DNA of 14,476 nucleotides from Limousia pullorum (GTDB lineage Bacteria; Bacillota; Clostridia; Oscillospirales; Acutalibacteraceae). The stretch is from assembly GCA_018714545.1 (NCBI GenBank), contig DVNG01000083.1:1-14476 (forward strand), written 5' to 3'. Below the pieces are notes generated by a model. It searched no databases and was not told the origin of the DNA. It was given only the letters and a program-made list of their open reading frames with translations. Below are positions 14,048 through 14,476 of the stretch, piece after piece. Each line of letters opens with the position of its first letter. The first letter of the stretch is position 1. Both the position numbers and the translations under genes were made by a program.

Positions 14048-14476
14048 TTACATGTTATTTTTATATTCCTCTACGGCTTCTATTTTCTCTCCGCCGTTTT
14101 CCAGATAGAGGTTATAAATTTCGTCAAAAAGCTTTCCCTCCGGGTCTTTCCAATAGGTTCTGCTGTCCTGCAAATTGCCATAGGAGGCAACTCTCACATC
14201 TCCGTAAATGGAAATTATAATTTCATAGGTTTCCTCGTTTTCATACACGTGCAGCGCAAAACCCAAATTAGGCATGGAGTTGTCTTTTTCTGCCCTTTTC
14301 AGGTTTACATCTGAAATAAGCAAGCTTCTAAGCTCCTCTTGGGGCAATTCAATTCTGTCGGTATTTATTTCCACTCCCGGAATGCTTTCAAAGAAATCCA
14401 AAGTTACAATTTTGCCTTTCTCCAAAGCGGGACATTCCTTTTTAAGGGTGGAATTAGAGGTGACACTCCATACAAC
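14048..14476 (-). CDS. Hypothetical protein, C-terminal part
   Basis: I do not recognise this protein. The frame is open from the stop at 14048 to the window edge (142 codons), so it is the 3' part of a longer gene. A TTG at 14425 is the first possible start inside, but upstream codons (SNSTLKKECPALEKGK) read as normal protein and no ribosome binding site precedes the TTG. The visible part is rich in acidic residues and alternating hydrophobics, suggesting a small alpha/beta domain: ELPQEELRSLLISDVNLKRA, then GFALHVYENEETYEIIISIY, then YWKDPEGKLFDEIYNLYLEN. No signal peptide or membrane segment is seen in this part. The 3' UTR carries a repeat pair and ends at the terminator at 13861-13906. 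Confidence 0.6.
   Translation of the reverse strand, partial: VVWSVTSNSTLKKECPALEKGKIVTLDFFESIPGVEINTDRIELPQEELRSLLISDVNLKRAEKDNSMPNLGFALHVYENEETYEIIISIYGDVRVASYGNLQDSRTYWKDPEGKLFDEIYNLYLENGGEKIEAVEEYKNNM

Noticed and set aside
14048..14425. Complete 125-aa gene starting at TTG 14425
   Set aside because: The frame continues open to the window edge with normal protein-like codons and there is no ribosome binding site at the TTG, so it is treated as partial.

Overview
The window looks like a piece of chromosome from a low-GC, anaerobic Clostridia bacterium, probably Ruminococcus-like. This is inferred from the AT-rich intergenic DNA, strong AGGAGG ribosome binding sites, a single-chain pyruvate:ferredoxin oxidoreductase and a secreted discoidin-domain protein. 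The coding content is ordinary housekeeping and metabolism. I see no phage, IS element, CRISPR array, tRNA or rRNA.

Layout, left to right. 1-562 (-): start of a secreted F5/8 type C (discoidin) protein, cut by the window edge. 984-2195 (+): TrmA/RlmD-family rRNA uracil-C5 methyltransferase. 2196-3004: gene-free, filled with hairpins and a tandem repeat array. 3005-6574 (-): complete pyruvate:ferredoxin oxidoreductase. 6866-7735 (+): CorC-like CBS protein, divergent from it. 7736-8256: terminators and repeats. 8257-9621 (-): PbuG/AzgA-type purine permease with its own promoter and a structured leader. 9888-10820 (-) ribF, 10849-11394 (-) Nudix ADP-ribose pyrophosphatase and 11591-13429 (-) asparagine synthetase lie in one direction (order asnB, nudix, ribF) and may be co-transcribed. 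14048-14476 (-): 3' part of an unrecognised gene.

The most unusual content is between the genes. Six intergenic loci carry 14 copies of one modular palindromic repeat of about 62 bp. Each copy begins CTCGCCCG, has a stem whose two arms change together between copies (GCCTTG/CAAGGC, GACCTG/CAGGTC, GACGG/CCGTC, GGCGTG/CACGTC), and ends in an A-rich tail such as GGAAATAAAA. Many copies are preceded by a ~37-bp header module (GAGAGCGAACCATTCC ... GGAAAACGT). Copies are single or in tandem; the longest array is five copies at exactly 62-bp spacing. At every locus the A-rich tail abuts a gene boundary: the stop codon, ribosome binding site or terminator of the neighbour. One copy supplies the last codons and the stop codon of the rRNA methyltransferase gene. 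Most copies lie in predicted UTRs (the 5' leader of asnB, the asnB-nudix gap, and the 3' UTRs of rlmD, pbuG and the last gene). I do not recognise this family from the sequence and regard it as the best candidate for something undescribed.

Promoters with good -35/-10 spacing can be read for rlmD, por, corC, pbuG and asnB. Terminators can be read for rlmD, por, corC, pbuG and the last gene. Dyads near the asnB, por and rlmD promoters are possible operators.
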